This document shows, in pieces, positions 26,208 through 33,669 of a DNA stretch of 39,866 bases (position 1 is its first letter; every line of letters begins with the position of its first letter). The DNA comes from Bacillota bacterium (lineage in GTDB: Bacteria; Bacillota; Dethiobacteria; DTU022), in contig JAKPEE010000009.1 of the NCBI GenBank assembly GCA_029552125.1, forward strand, positions 1-39,866, given 5' to 3'. The notes below the pieces were generated by a model, which saw nothing but the letters and a program-made list of their open reading frames with translations, was not told the origin of the DNA and ran no database searches. The position numbers were made by a program, and so were the translations under genes.

Positions 26208-27385
26208 GCGACGACAAACAGATTGTTTCCAGGCTGAAAGGATTCCTGCTGCGCAGGGAAGTCATCATTACTGCCGTAATCGTGGCGCTTTTAACCTTCC
26301 TGCTGATCACCCGCGGCGTACCGATGATTTTAACCATTTTTATTGATTTTGCCATCTTTGCCATTGTGACCTTGAGCCTGAACCTGGAGGTAGGCTATAC
26401 CGGCATATCCCAGTTCGGGCGGGTGCTGGCCGTCATGGCCGGCGCTTTTGGCGCGGGCGCTATTCCGGGGCGGGTTATGGCCGCGATTATGGGGCTGCCG
26501 TGGGGGGCCAGCTATGCCGAGGCTACGGTTAACTTTAAACTGGTTCCCCAGCTAACCGCTGTCCTGGAAAAGAGCTGGTTCCTATCCATAGTCTTTTTAA
26601 TCTTCTGCCTGCTGGTGGCGGCGCTGTGCGGCGCGGGCATCGGCTGGCTCACTTCCCGGCCGGCCATCCGCTTAAAAGAGGCTTACCTGGGCATATCGCT
26701 GCTGGCTTTCGGTGACCTGTTAATGTGGATCGGTCATAACTGGGAACCACTGGTCGGGGCTACCACTTCGGTTTATATCCCCGATCCTTTCCGCTTCGTT
26801 CCCGGCAACCGTTTCCAGGTGGTAGTGATTACAGTGTTTGTCATTGCCTTTTTGATCTATTTCTTTATTAATAAGTTGACCCATTCGCCTTTTGGCCGGA
26901 CGCTCAAAATGGTGCGGGACAATGAAATTTCCGCAGCCGCCGCCGGCAAAGATGTGGTCAAGATCAGGACCAGGAGCCTCATGATCGGCTCGGCCATTGC
27001 GGCTATCGGGGGGGCTCTTTATGTCATTTACACCGGGGCTGCCACAGCCATCGGGTTCACCAGGCTAACCTGGACCTTCTGGCCATGGGCCTTTATGATG
27101 CTGGGCGGTATCGGCAGCAACTTGGGTGTTCTTTTAGGCGTTTTCCTGCTAACCATCTTAAGATCGATGATTACCATTTTCCGCTTCCAGGTGTTCGGTT
27201 TCCTCATCCAGTGGGGTATTGATCCTACCTGGCTGGAATTTACCCTCATGGGCGCGGTGATTATCGTGGTGGTCCTATTCCTGCCGCACGGACTGGTTCC
27301 GGAGAAAGTGGAGCCGGTGCTTCCGGCAGATCGCGTCCAGAAAGTGATAACGAACATGTCAAGTCGGGGACGGTTCTTGACTTGA
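26204..27385 (+). CDS. Branched-chain amino acid-type ABC permease, LivM type
   Basis: A 393-residue membrane protein with the LivM features LSLNLEVGYTGISQFG near residue 60, the RLKEAYLGISLLAFGD core, the coupling loop around MVRDNEISAAAAGKDVVKIR, and the ending LPHGLVPEK. It is longer than many LivM proteins through an insertion near residues 85-125. The last residues (about SSRGRFLT and the TGA) are encoded by the first copy of a 27-bp repeat at 27359-27385, so the original C-terminus was changed by a repeat insertion. The conserved part ends before this, so function is probably kept. It is the final gene of the operon, followed by a terminator. Confidence 0.91.
   Translation: MSDDKQIVSRLKGFLLRREVIITAVIVALLTFLLITRGVPMILTIFIDFAIFAIVTLSLNLEVGYTGISQFGRVLAVMAGAFGAGAIPGRVMAAIMGLPWGASYAEATVNFKLVPQLTAVLEKSWFLSIVFLIFCLLVAALCGAGIGWLTSRPAIRLKEAYLGISLLAFGDLLMWIGHNWEPLVGATTSVYIPDPFRFVPGNRFQVVVITVFVIAFLIYFFINKLTHSPFGRTLKMVRDNEISAAAAGKDVVKIRTRSLMIGSAIAAIGGALYVIYTGAATAIGFTRLTWTFWPWAFMMLGGIGSNLGVLLGVFLLTILRSMITIFRFQVFGFLIQWGIDPTWLEFTLMGAVIIVVVLFLPHGLVPEKVEPVLPADRVQKVITNMSSRGRFLT
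27359..27385 (+). repeat. 27-bp dispersed repeat, copy A, inside the end of the LivM-type gene
   Basis: It has TCAAGT and ACTTGA ends enclosing a GGGGACGGTTCTTG core. Copies B (27389-27415) and C (29271-29297) differ at one or two positions. Copy A provides the stop codon of the LivM-type gene. Confidence 0.9.
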
Positions 27386-27388
27386 ATT

Positions 27389-27415
27389 TCAAGTTGGGGA
27401 CGGTTCTTGACTTGA
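27389..27415 (+). repeat. 27-bp dispersed repeat, copy B
   Basis: Lies 30 bases downstream of copy A in direct orientation and differs from it by one base (TTGGGG instead of TCGGGG). Confidence 0.9.
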
Positions 27416-27478
27416 AGAGGAACTACCTGTAGCGCCTGGTTTCCGCAGAACAGTACACCCAAGCCAGTAAATCGAAGG

Positions 27479-27511
27479 GGGGTCGTCCCAAAAGTCAGTT
27501 GGGACGACCCC
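27479..27511 (+). terminator. Rho-independent terminator of the Liv-type operon
   Basis: A perfect 12-bp stem (GGGGTCGTCCCA / TGGGACGACCCC) with a 9-base loop, followed by TTAGGTTTGTTCTT. It may act in both directions, since the EamA gene on the complement ends about 110 bases away. Confidence 0.85.
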
Positions 27512-27621
27512 TTAGGTTTGTTCTTGCGGCGCAGGGGCGCCAGTAGAGGAGTGCAACCCCTTTTATTATTTTTCTCATAGGCGATGGGGATGTTGCGGCT
27601 TACTGCCTTTAGGTCCTAAGA

Positions 27622-28554
27622 TCACCTTAACGGGGGAGGGGCTGCCGCCTGGTGGTTCTTGCCCGGCAATTCTTTGCGGCGTCCTTCCATCTTATTCTTG
27701 TAAATGCTGCGGCCGGTAACAGCGGCCAGCACTACCACTCCGCCTAGAATAGCCCACGGCCCCGGCGTTTCACCGATGACTAGAAGGACCCAGATGGGGT
27801 TTAACAGCGGCTCAATGATCTGGATCAGCACCGCATCCAGGGCGGTAACATGTTTGATGGCTGCGCTGTAGAGTAAAAATGAAAGGCCCAGTTGGAAAAT
27901 ACCGAGAAAAGCCAGCGCCGCCCAGCCGGCCGCCCCCGGAGAGCCCTGCCCGTAGTATGGAAGACAGAGCAGGGCGGTGAGAATATTGCCCAGGATGACC
28001 GTTTCCACTGGTGAACCATCCTTTTGCCTGCGCATACATAGAATAAAGATGGAAAAGACAATGCCGCTGAAAACAGAAAGAATGTTGCCCCAGAAGGCGC
28101 CCGGAGAAAGTTCGTCCAAGAAGAAGAGGGCCATGCCGCCCATGACCAGGGCGATAATACCCCAGTCCAGGCGGGTCACTTTTTCTTTAAGAAACCATAT
28201 TCCCAAAATAGCGGTATAAACCGGCGCAGTATACTGCAGCAAGATGGCATTGGCGGCCGTGGTCATTTTTACGGCGATAACAAAAGATATTACCGTTAAG
28301 GCGTAGGCCAGTGCGCCTCCCAGTTGCGGCGCAGAAAAATTGAAGCGCAGGCGCCGGCGCATCACCAGCATCATGGTTGCGGCGGCGACGGCGCTGCGCG
28401 TGCCGGCAATGGCCTGCGGGTTCCACTCGATGATCTTGATAAAGAGGCCGTTAAGGCTTAACAACAGCGCTGACAGGACCAAATAGAGAATAGCTTTATT
28501 TCTTTCCTTAATCGCGGCCTGGGCTGTTTCTGTACTCAATGCTTCATCTCCCAT
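27622..28554 (-). CDS. EamA/DMT family transporter, copy 2
   Basis: The 310-residue ten-segment membrane transporter is clearly paralogous to copy 1 at 21125-22006: shared stretches include TTAANA(V/I)LLQYTAP, FILCMRRQKDGSP and IKHVTAL(E/D)AVLI. It has two EamA halves and a hydrophilic N-terminal extension of about 20 residues. Both copies point the same way and bracket the Liv-type importer, which suggests exporters of the same or related compounds or an old local duplication. The substrate is unknown. It ends about 110 bases from the Liv terminator. Confidence 0.88.
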   Translation of the reverse strand: MGDEALSTETAQAAIKERNKAILYLVLSALLLSLNGLFIKIIEWNPQAIAGTRSAVAAATMMLVMRRRLRFNFSAPQLGGALAYALTVISFVIAVKMTTAANAILLQYTAPVYTAILGIWFLKEKVTRLDWGIIALVMGGMALFFLDELSPGAFWGNILSVFSGIVFSIFILCMRRQKDGSPVETVILGNILTALLCLPYYGQGSPGAAGWAALAFLGIFQLGLSFLLYSAAIKHVTALDAVLIQIIEPLLNPIWVLLVIGETPGPWAILGGVVVLAAVTGRSIYKNKMEGRRKELPGKNHQAAAPPPLR

Positions 28555-28650
28555 CCACCGTAATTATGGGATCAATTCGCTGAAGCAGCAGGTTTTCCTT
28601 TGACCGGCCGGCTTGAGCCCTTCTTTTTTTTCCTGAATAGCGCTGCTGCC

Positions 28651-29253
28651 TTAGAGAGCAAGCACAGCAGTGGATAAAAGCAAATCAACAATATCATACA
28701 TGTTGCTGATAGCGCCTACGTTCAGGGATTCCTTCAAGCCAAAGTAATCGAGACAGGTGCCGCAGGCCAGGATTTCCACGCCGGCCGATTGCATAAGCTT
28801 TAGCTCTTCCAGCACCGCCGAGCCTGAGGTGCAAAGCTTAACCCCGCTGTTCATAAAAATTAGCGCCCGGGGCAGCCGGTCGCGCCTGGCCAGGGTGTAG
28901 ATAAAGTTGCGCATCAACAGCCGGCCTAGCTCTTCGCTGCCCTGGCCAAGCTGATCGGAGCTGATTAGAATTACCTGCCCCGGCCCGGCCTGCGGGAGAT
29001 CGCCAGGGTGTTCACTGCTACGGCCGGGCTCTTGATCCGCCACGGCTCCACCAATATCAACGACAAATTCATTCTCCTGCTGCCGCCACCCGGCCTGCAG
29101 GCCGCGGTTCCTGGCAAAGCGCAGGATATTGTCCCGCGCCACATCATTGTCCACCAGGACTTGCAAAGGGGCGCCCTCATTTTCTTCCAGCGCTTTTTTT
29201 ACCCGCAGCACCGGCTCGGGGCAGCTTAGCCCGCGGCAGTCGATCTTTTGCAT
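28651..29253 (-). CDS. yedF: Selenium metabolism protein YedF (TusA-DsrE fusion)
   Basis: A 200-residue two-domain protein. Residues 1 to about 72 are a TusA-like domain with the sulfur/selenium-carrying CPEP motif (Cys11 in CRGLSCPEPVLRVKKAL). Residues about 95-200 are a DsrE-like domain with GQGSEELGRLLMRNF, the cysteine in SGVKLCTSGS, and ILACGTCLDYFGL. This fusion defines the YedF family found in selenium-using bacteria, thought to handle a reactive selenium species. ATG 29253 is chosen because CGGAGGTG is just upstream; a longer TTG start at 29274 would put the ribosome site inside the gene. It is separated from the desulfurase gene by 125 bases containing two repeat elements. Confidence 0.92.
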   Translation of the reverse strand: MQKIDCRGLSCPEPVLRVKKALEENEGAPLQVLVDNDVARDNILRFARNRGLQAGWRQQENEFVVDIGGAVADQEPGRSSEHPGDLPQAGPGQVILISSDQLGQGSEELGRLLMRNFIYTLARRDRLPRALIFMNSGVKLCTSGSAVLEELKLMQSAGVEILACGTCLDYFGLKESLNVGAISNMYDIVDLLLSTAVLAL

Positions 29254-29270
29254 CAGGACACACCTCCGAT

Positions 29271-29297
29271 TCAAAGTGGGGACGGTTCTTGACTTGA
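29271..29297 (+). repeat. 27-bp dispersed repeat, copy C, inside the selenium operon
   Basis: Same core GGGGACGGTTCTTGACTTGA as copies A and B, with TCAAAGT at the left end instead of TCAAGTT. It lies just upstream of the yedF ribosome site. Confidence 0.88.
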
Positions 29298-29308
29298 ATT
29301 AGTCCTGC

Positions 29309-29330
29309 GGCGCAACACGCTGCGCCCCTG
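29309..29330. repeat. GGGGCGCAGC repeat element, copy between yedF and the desulfurase gene
   Basis: GGCGCA and TGCGCC form a six-bp hairpin here. The complement (29330-29313) matches 34229-34246 at 16 of 18 positions, and a shorter related stretch occurs at 27532-27543. It sits beside copy C of the 27-bp repeat. Confidence 0.6.
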
Positions 29331-29378
29331 TGTATATTACATTATTCCCGGACCATGATATGGTAATGAGCTCACCCT

Positions 29379-30548
29379 TTACCGGGCGCGGGTGAATGCG
29401 CTTATCTCCGCCACGGCGCCTGCCAGGTAGTCTACATCTTTGTCCGAGGTGAAATAGCCGGGACTGAGGCGGACGGTGCCCTGGGGGAAGGTGCCGGCAG
29501 CCTGGTGGGCCAGGGGAGCGCAGTGCAGGCCGGTGCGGCAGATAATGCCGAAAGAGCTTTCCAGGATATAGCCAAGCTCGCCGCAGTCAACCCCTTCCAG
29601 GGTAAAAGAGAGGACCGCGGTGCAGCGGTCGTCATCGGCCGGGCCGTAGACAGTCACTCCTTTAATCTCCTCAAGTTTGCGCCGCAAACGCTTGCGGAGC
29701 GTCACCTCGTGGGCTCGAATTTTGTCCAGGCCTGTTTCTTCAATAAACTTTATGCCTTCAATCAGGCCGGCCAGCCCGGGGCTGTTCAGCGTACCCGCTT
29801 CCAGCCGCTCCGGCATCGTTTCCGGGTGAAGGTCCATTTCGGAATGGCTGCCCGTCCCCCCTTCGCGCCACGGTTTTAAATCAAGGCCCGGCCGGACGTA
29901 AAGCCCCCCGGTGCCCGGCGGCCCCAGTAGCCCCTTGTGCCCGGTAAAAGCAAGCATATCGACAGGGGCAGCCGCCAGATCAACAGGCACCGCCCCGGCC
30001 GATTGTGAAGCATCAACCAGCACCGCTACCCCGTGGCGGTGCGCCGCTGTGGCCATCTCCTTTAGGGGCAGGATCGTTCCTAGAACATTGGAAGCGTGGT
30101 TAATCACCAGCAACCGGGTGCGCCGTTGAAAAGAGCGCTCCATAAAATCCAGGTCGGGGTATCCTTCTGGAGAGCAGGGGATCATGGTTGTGCTGATTAA
30201 CCCCGCCCGGCGCAGGCCGCCCAAAGGGCGCAGTACCGAGTTGTGATCCATGGCGGTATAAAGCACATGATCGCCCGCTTCCAGCAACCCCTTGATGGCC
30301 ATATTTAAAGCGTCGGTGGCGTTAAGGGCGAATACGATCCGGCCCGGATCGGCGATATGGAAAAAGCGGGCCAGGGTTTCCCTGGCCCGGTAAACCAGGC
30401 GGTCCGCTTCCAGGGTGCGGGTATGCCCTGAGCGCCCCGGGTTGCCCCAACTGCCCCGCAGGCAGCGTTCAGCCGCACCGTAGACCGGTTCCGGCTTGGG
30501 CCAGGAGGTGGCGGCGTTATCAAAATACAAATTCAGTTCACTGTTCAT
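29379..30548 (-). CDS. Class V aminotransferase / cysteine desulfurase family protein (EF2568 type)
   Basis: A 389-residue PLP enzyme related to SufS/NifS. The cofactor lysine is Lys205 in AFTGHKGLLGP, with the aspartate in VAVLVDASQSAG. A catalytic cysteine candidate is in CRTGLHCAPLAH near the C-terminus. The N-terminus YFDNAATSWPKP and the RTGLHCAP segment are typical of the EF2568-type family found beside selenium genes, where it is thought to act as a selenocysteine lyase or desulfurase. ATG 30548 is preferred over an upstream in-frame start at 30611, which lies inside the DUF3343 gene; the two genes then overlap by 11 bases. Confidence 0.9.
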   Translation of the reverse strand: MNSELNLYFDNAATSWPKPEPVYGAAERCLRGSWGNPGRSGHTRTLEADRLVYRARETLARFFHIADPGRIVFALNATDALNMAIKGLLEAGDHVLYTAMDHNSVLRPLGGLRRAGLISTTMIPCSPEGYPDLDFMERSFQRRTRLLVINHASNVLGTILPLKEMATAAHRHGVAVLVDASQSAGAVPVDLAAAPVDMLAFTGHKGLLGPPGTGGLYVRPGLDLKPWREGGTGSHSEMDLHPETMPERLEAGTLNSPGLAGLIEGIKFIEETGLDKIRAHEVTLRKRLRRKLEEIKGVTVYGPADDDRCTAVLSFTLEGVDCGELGYILESSFGIICRTGLHCAPLAHQAAGTFPQGTVRLSPGYFTSDKDVDYLAGAVAEISAFTRAR

Positions 30549-30822
30549 GGGCGGGGCCTTCTTTCTTCGAAAATAGGCGGGGCAGGCTAAAGTCTTTTTC
30601 TTCAATTTCATATGAACCTTCGGTTTCCACCCCGTTTTCTTTAAGAAGGCGCTCCACCTGCGGCCTGTCCGGGCAGAGGCAGCGCAGGGCGATGCCGCAG
30701 CTGGAGCTGATGCTGCGCGGTACCGGAACCATTTTATACTCCAGGGGGCTGTTTTTAAGCAGGGCTTCCGCGCGCAGGGCGTAATGTGTGGTCGAGAATG
30801 TAATATAGCAATATAGAGCCAT
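30538..30822 (-). CDS. DUF3343 putative Se/S carrier protein
   Basis: The 94-residue protein matches the DUF3343 pattern: an N-terminal beta strand and helix (YITFSTTHYALRAEALLKN), a central strand (YKMVPVPRSISSSCGIALRC) containing the conserved Ser-Ser-Cys-Gly, and a second helix. Proteins of this family are found in selenium-utilisation loci and are regarded as likely carriers of a sulfur or selenium atom on the conserved cysteine. It overlaps the desulfurase-like gene by 11 bases, consistent with the two acting together. Confidence 0.88.
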   Translation of the reverse strand: MALYCYITFSTTHYALRAEALLKNSPLEYKMVPVPRSISSSCGIALRCLCPDRPQVERLLKENGVETEGSYEIEEKDFSLPRLFSKKEGPAHEQ

Positions 30823-30892
30823 CGGTTCTCCTTGGTCTAAAACCGGCTGCAGAGCCAGTGCTGCCCACCCCGGTTTTATTTGGTAACCCTAT

Positions 30893-31105
30893 CTATTTCG
30901 ACAGGGTTAATACATAACCTTCCGCTGTATTCTCCACCGCAACCGACCAGCCCATTTGCCTGGCGGCGCGGCTGACGTTGTCCCGGGCTACTCCGCTGCT
31001 GACCAGGACGGTAACAGTGCCGGCTCCCGCCCTTTGCAAAGCCTCTCGCGCCAGCAGCACCGGTTCCGGACAGGCCAGACCCCGGCAGTCTACCGTTTCA
31101 GACAT
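30893..31105 (-). CDS. TusA-like sulfur/selenium carrier
   Basis: A 70-residue SirA/TusA-fold protein with the active-site motif CRGLACPEPVLLAREAL (Cys12). It closely resembles the N-terminal domain of YedF in the same operon, so the cluster encodes both a free and a fused TusA domain. Such proteins pass a persulfide or selenopersulfide between partners. GGAGG is close upstream on the complement. It lies between the transporter yedE and DUF3343. Confidence 0.9.
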   Translation of the reverse strand: MSETVDCRGLACPEPVLLAREALQRAGAGTVTVLVSSGVARDNVSRAARQMGWSVAVENTAEGYVLTLSK

Positions 31106-31165
31106 AGTTATGACCTCCTTGCCTCATTTTATCCGATCAGGTGTTCATGTCAACCCGGCCGGGCC

Positions 31166-32260
31166 TTAGTTATTTGCCGGAGCGGCTGTTTTCGCCTCTT
31201 TCCGGCTGTAGAGCGTTTTAGCCGCCAGATTGCCTGCGCCAATAATTATCAGCAGGATCAGGGCTATAATTACCGACCATCGGCCGGCAGGGGTAACCCC
31301 GGCGGGAGACGCGGCCAGCCCGAAATTGTGCATGAACGCGGCCCCGGTGATGAGGCCTAAAACCGTGAACAGCGCGTCGCTGTTACCTTCGCCGCTTAAA
31401 ATTAACTGCCGCAGGGGGCAGCCGCCGGCTAATACTGCGGCCAGCCCGACCACAGCCATGCCTAAGAAATTCCACAGCCCGTCAGTATGGGCCACTGGTT
31501 GATCGGTAAACCCGGGTACAAATTTCCCGGTGATCAGGTTGCCGGCCAGAGCCACCACGAAGATGGCGGCGATGCCCCAGAAAAGATGAAAATCTTTAAA
31601 TAAGATCAGGTCACGGATCGCACCCATGGTGCAGAGGCGGGAGCGCTGGGCCAGGATTCCGACCAGCAGCCCGGCTCCCAGGGAGAAAGCAACGGGAGCA
31701 GCCATGGAGCCCGGACCCTCGGTACTGAAGAAGATAAATGCGGGTGCCGTTAGCAGCAGCACCAGCAGAAACAAGGTTAAAAACGGGACGGCATAACCGT
31801 TTAAGGGTGGCTGGCTTTGGCTCCGGCCCAGGGTGTAGCCTTTTTTAAGAAAAATCGTTCCGACCCAGATGCCGGCGATGTAACCGGGCAGCGCGGCCAG
31901 GGCGTTCCAGTCGCCCCCGGCCAGGCGTAAAATCATGCGCAGCGGGCAGCCCAGGAAAGTGAGTGCGCCGGCCATCATCAGTATTCCCAGGATAAAGCGC
32001 AGTACCGGGCTGGATCCGCCTCCGGCTTTAAATTCTTTGCCGATCAGGGCAGTGATAAAAGCGCCCAGAACCAGCCCCATAATTTCCGGCCGCAAGTACT
32101 GGACCGCCCCGGCCCGGTGCAGACCCAGGCCTCCGGTAATGTCACGCAAAAAACAGGCGATACAGAACCCCATGTTGGCGGGATTGCCCTGCAGGACCAA
32201 CAGCACGGCCAGCAGGCCGGTCACAGCGCCTGCGGCAATAATAAACAACCGGTCTTTCAT
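31166..32260 (-). CDS. yedE: YedE family putative selenium transporter
   Basis: The 364-residue membrane protein of the YeeE/YedE family has around ten hydrophobic segments in two related halves. It has the conserved cysteine motifs LGCPLRMILRLAGGDWNAL and GGCPLRQLILSGEGNSD, plus CIACFLRD and RLCTMGAIRD. Relatives conduct thiosulfate through rows of such cysteines. In selenium loci with YedF the YedE branch is believed to import a selenium compound. It is first in the minus-strand operon, divergent from the LysR gene by 226 bases. AGGAGGTTTTAG precedes the ATG. Confidence 0.9.
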   Translation of the reverse strand: MKDRLFIIAAGAVTGLLAVLLVLQGNPANMGFCIACFLRDITGGLGLHRAGAVQYLRPEIMGLVLGAFITALIGKEFKAGGGSSPVLRFILGILMMAGALTFLGCPLRMILRLAGGDWNALAALPGYIAGIWVGTIFLKKGYTLGRSQSQPPLNGYAVPFLTLFLLVLLLTAPAFIFFSTEGPGSMAAPVAFSLGAGLLVGILAQRSRLCTMGAIRDLILFKDFHLFWGIAAIFVVALAGNLITGKFVPGFTDQPVAHTDGLWNFLGMAVVGLAAVLAGGCPLRQLILSGEGNSDALFTVLGLITGAAFMHNFGLAASPAGVTPAGRWSVIIALILLIIIGAGNLAAKTLYSRKEAKTAAPANN

Positions 32261-32425
32261 CCATCTAAAACCTCCTTGATCATATTTTCACAGGATCTTG
32301 CACCACCCTGCGCTATGGACATTATAGAACAGGGTTGTTCGGGCATAAAATTGCAAAAATTAATAGATCTTCCTGCTTTTATTACTTTTTTCTATAGTGC
32401 CCCTGGCACCCGGGTCAGGCTTGTA

Positions 32426-32454
32426 TGGACGCCACCTAAACGGCAAGATATAAT
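32426..32454 (+). promoter_or_regulatory. Promoter candidate for the LysR gene
   Basis: TGGACG (32426-32431), 17 bases, then a perfect TATAAT (32449-32454), 32 bases ahead of the lysR ATG. On the opposite strand a TATAAT at 32321-32326 may serve yedE, but its -35 is poor. Confidence 0.45.
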
Positions 32455-32486
32455 TGAAGTAAGGCATTAATGGAAGGGACCGGCCG

Positions 32487-33422
32487 ATGGACTTTCAGCA
32501 ATTAAAGATATTTTTAACCGTTGCCGCTTTGAAAAGTTTTTCCCGGGCCGCGGAAGAAATGTTTATCAGTCAGCCCGCGGTCAGTGTGCGCATCAAGGGG
32601 CTGGAAGAGGAACTGGGGGCGGTTCTTTTTGACCGCAGCCGCGCGCGCGAACTAACGTTAACGGAAGCGGGCAGAGAATTCCTGGATTATGCCCAGCAGA
32701 TGGTCAACCTGCAGGACGAAGCGCTGGCGCGCCTGGCGCGGGTTGAAGAGGGCACTGCGGTCGCCGGGCCGGTTCAGCTTGGTGCCAGTACCGTCCCGGG
32801 GATATACATGCTCCCCTCCCGCCTGGTGGCGCTGAAGCAAATCCATCCCGGCATCGCCGTCAACTTGAGTATTGACGACTCGGCCCGCGTCCTGGAAAAA
32901 GTGCTAAATTACGAGGTTGACCTGGGTTTTGCCGGTTCCCAAATCCAGGACGAGCGGTTGCAGTACTACACCTTTGCCACCGATGAACTGGTTTTAATCA
33001 CGCCCCCGGGATATTTTCAGCCGGCGCCGGACGCGGCTTCCCCGGAGGGGTTGCCGCCCATTTCGCTGGAACAGTGTCTTTCGGCCAACCTGATTCTCCG
33101 GGAAAAGGGATCTGCCACCCGCGATTTTTTTGAAACCGCCCTCGCCCAAAAAAAGATCAGCCTGCTCGATTTTGCCGGCGTCATTTATGTGGACAGCCTG
33201 GAGGCGATCAAAAACAGTGTGCGGCACGGCCTGGGCATTTCCCTGGTTTCACGGCACTCCGTGGAAGATTATTTGCTACTGCGGTGGGTGGACGGTTACA
33301 GGCCGGAGGGCCTGGCGCTGACCCGGAGAATTTACCTGGTCCGCCACGCCGGCCGGGTTTTAAGCCGGGCGGCGAAGCTAACTTTTAAATTCTTTACCGC
33401 CGAAAATACTGCATTTCCGTAA
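32487..33422 (+). CDS. LysR family transcriptional regulator, selenium-cluster associated
   Basis: The 311-residue regulator has the N-terminal winged helix-turn-helix MDFQQLKIFLTVAALKSF (about residues 1-60, including SRAAEEMFISQPAVSVRIKG). A LysR substrate domain follows from about residue 90. It resembles the CysB/CysL/YwfK-like group. It is divergent from yedE, the usual arrangement for a LysR protein that controls the neighbouring operon; proteins of this branch are commonly linked to selenium-metabolism loci. The effector is unknown. The start has AAGGGACCGG upstream, a moderate ribosome site. Confidence 0.92.
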   Translation: MDFQQLKIFLTVAALKSFSRAAEEMFISQPAVSVRIKGLEEELGAVLFDRSRARELTLTEAGREFLDYAQQMVNLQDEALARLARVEEGTAVAGPVQLGASTVPGIYMLPSRLVALKQIHPGIAVNLSIDDSARVLEKVLNYEVDLGFAGSQIQDERLQYYTFATDELVLITPPGYFQPAPDAASPEGLPPISLEQCLSANLILREKGSATRDFFETALAQKKISLLDFAGVIYVDSLEAIKNSVRHGLGISLVSRHSVEDYLLLRWVDGYRPEGLALTRRIYLVRHAGRVLSRAAKLTFKFFTAENTAFP

Positions 33423-33521
33423 TTAAACCAGGGCTGCCATTCCAAAGCTGTTTTTCTCAAGGCCTGGAAATGAAGCGACTATCCAACAGGGAGAAGCAGT
33501 GATTAGCCTCCCGTCCTTTTC

Positions 33522-33550
33522 TTTTCACCCGGCCGGAAGTAGTTTATAAT
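33522..33550 (+). promoter_or_regulatory. Promoter candidate for queT
   Basis: TTTTCA (33522-33527), 17 bases, then a perfect TATAAT (33545-33550). The transcript would have a leader of about 110 bases. Confidence 0.5.
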
Positions 33551-33573
33551 ATGGCCAGGACACCGGCCAAAGA

Positions 33574-33608
33574 TTTGAAGTTTGAAATAAGAAATTGGAG
33601 GTTGGAAA
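33574..33608 (+). repeat. Degenerate purine-rich heptad repeat in the queT leader
   Basis: Five consecutive seven-base units (TTTGAAG, TTTGAAA, TAAGAAA, TTGGAGG, TTGGAAA). The period is clear, the sequence degenerate. Confidence 0.6.
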
Positions 33609-33610
33609 AA

Positions 33611-33640
33611 GCTACAGGTAGCGTCTCCCCTGATGGGAGA
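33611..33640 (+). promoter_or_regulatory. Two adjacent hairpins in the queT leader
   Basis: GCTA/TAGC (33611-33622) followed by a six-bp stem TCTCCC/GGGAGA with a five-base loop (33624-33640). QueT genes in Firmicutes are often under preQ1 riboswitches, but I do not find the preQ1-I core here. Function is open. Confidence 0.4.
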
Positions 33641-33669
33641 TACTCTCTGGCAGACAGGGCGAGAAAAGG

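Noticed and set aside
27386-27621. CRISPR-like direct repeats at 27359-27415
   Set aside because: Only two adjacent units with a three-base gap are present, with no spacer-sized unique sequence between them.
30823-30892. Extra small gene between DUF3343 and the TusA-like gene
   Set aside because: The 70-base gap has no start with a ribosome site and no open frame of useful length.
32281-32486. LysR-type binding boxes between yedE and the LysR gene
   Set aside because: Some T-N11-A arrangements and inverted TATAAT-like blocks exist, but none forms a convincing dyad, and such short patterns occur by chance in AT-rich DNA.
33551-33669. PreQ1-I riboswitch upstream of queT
   Set aside because: The short conserved core and its A-rich pseudoknot tail are not present; only two generic hairpins are seen.
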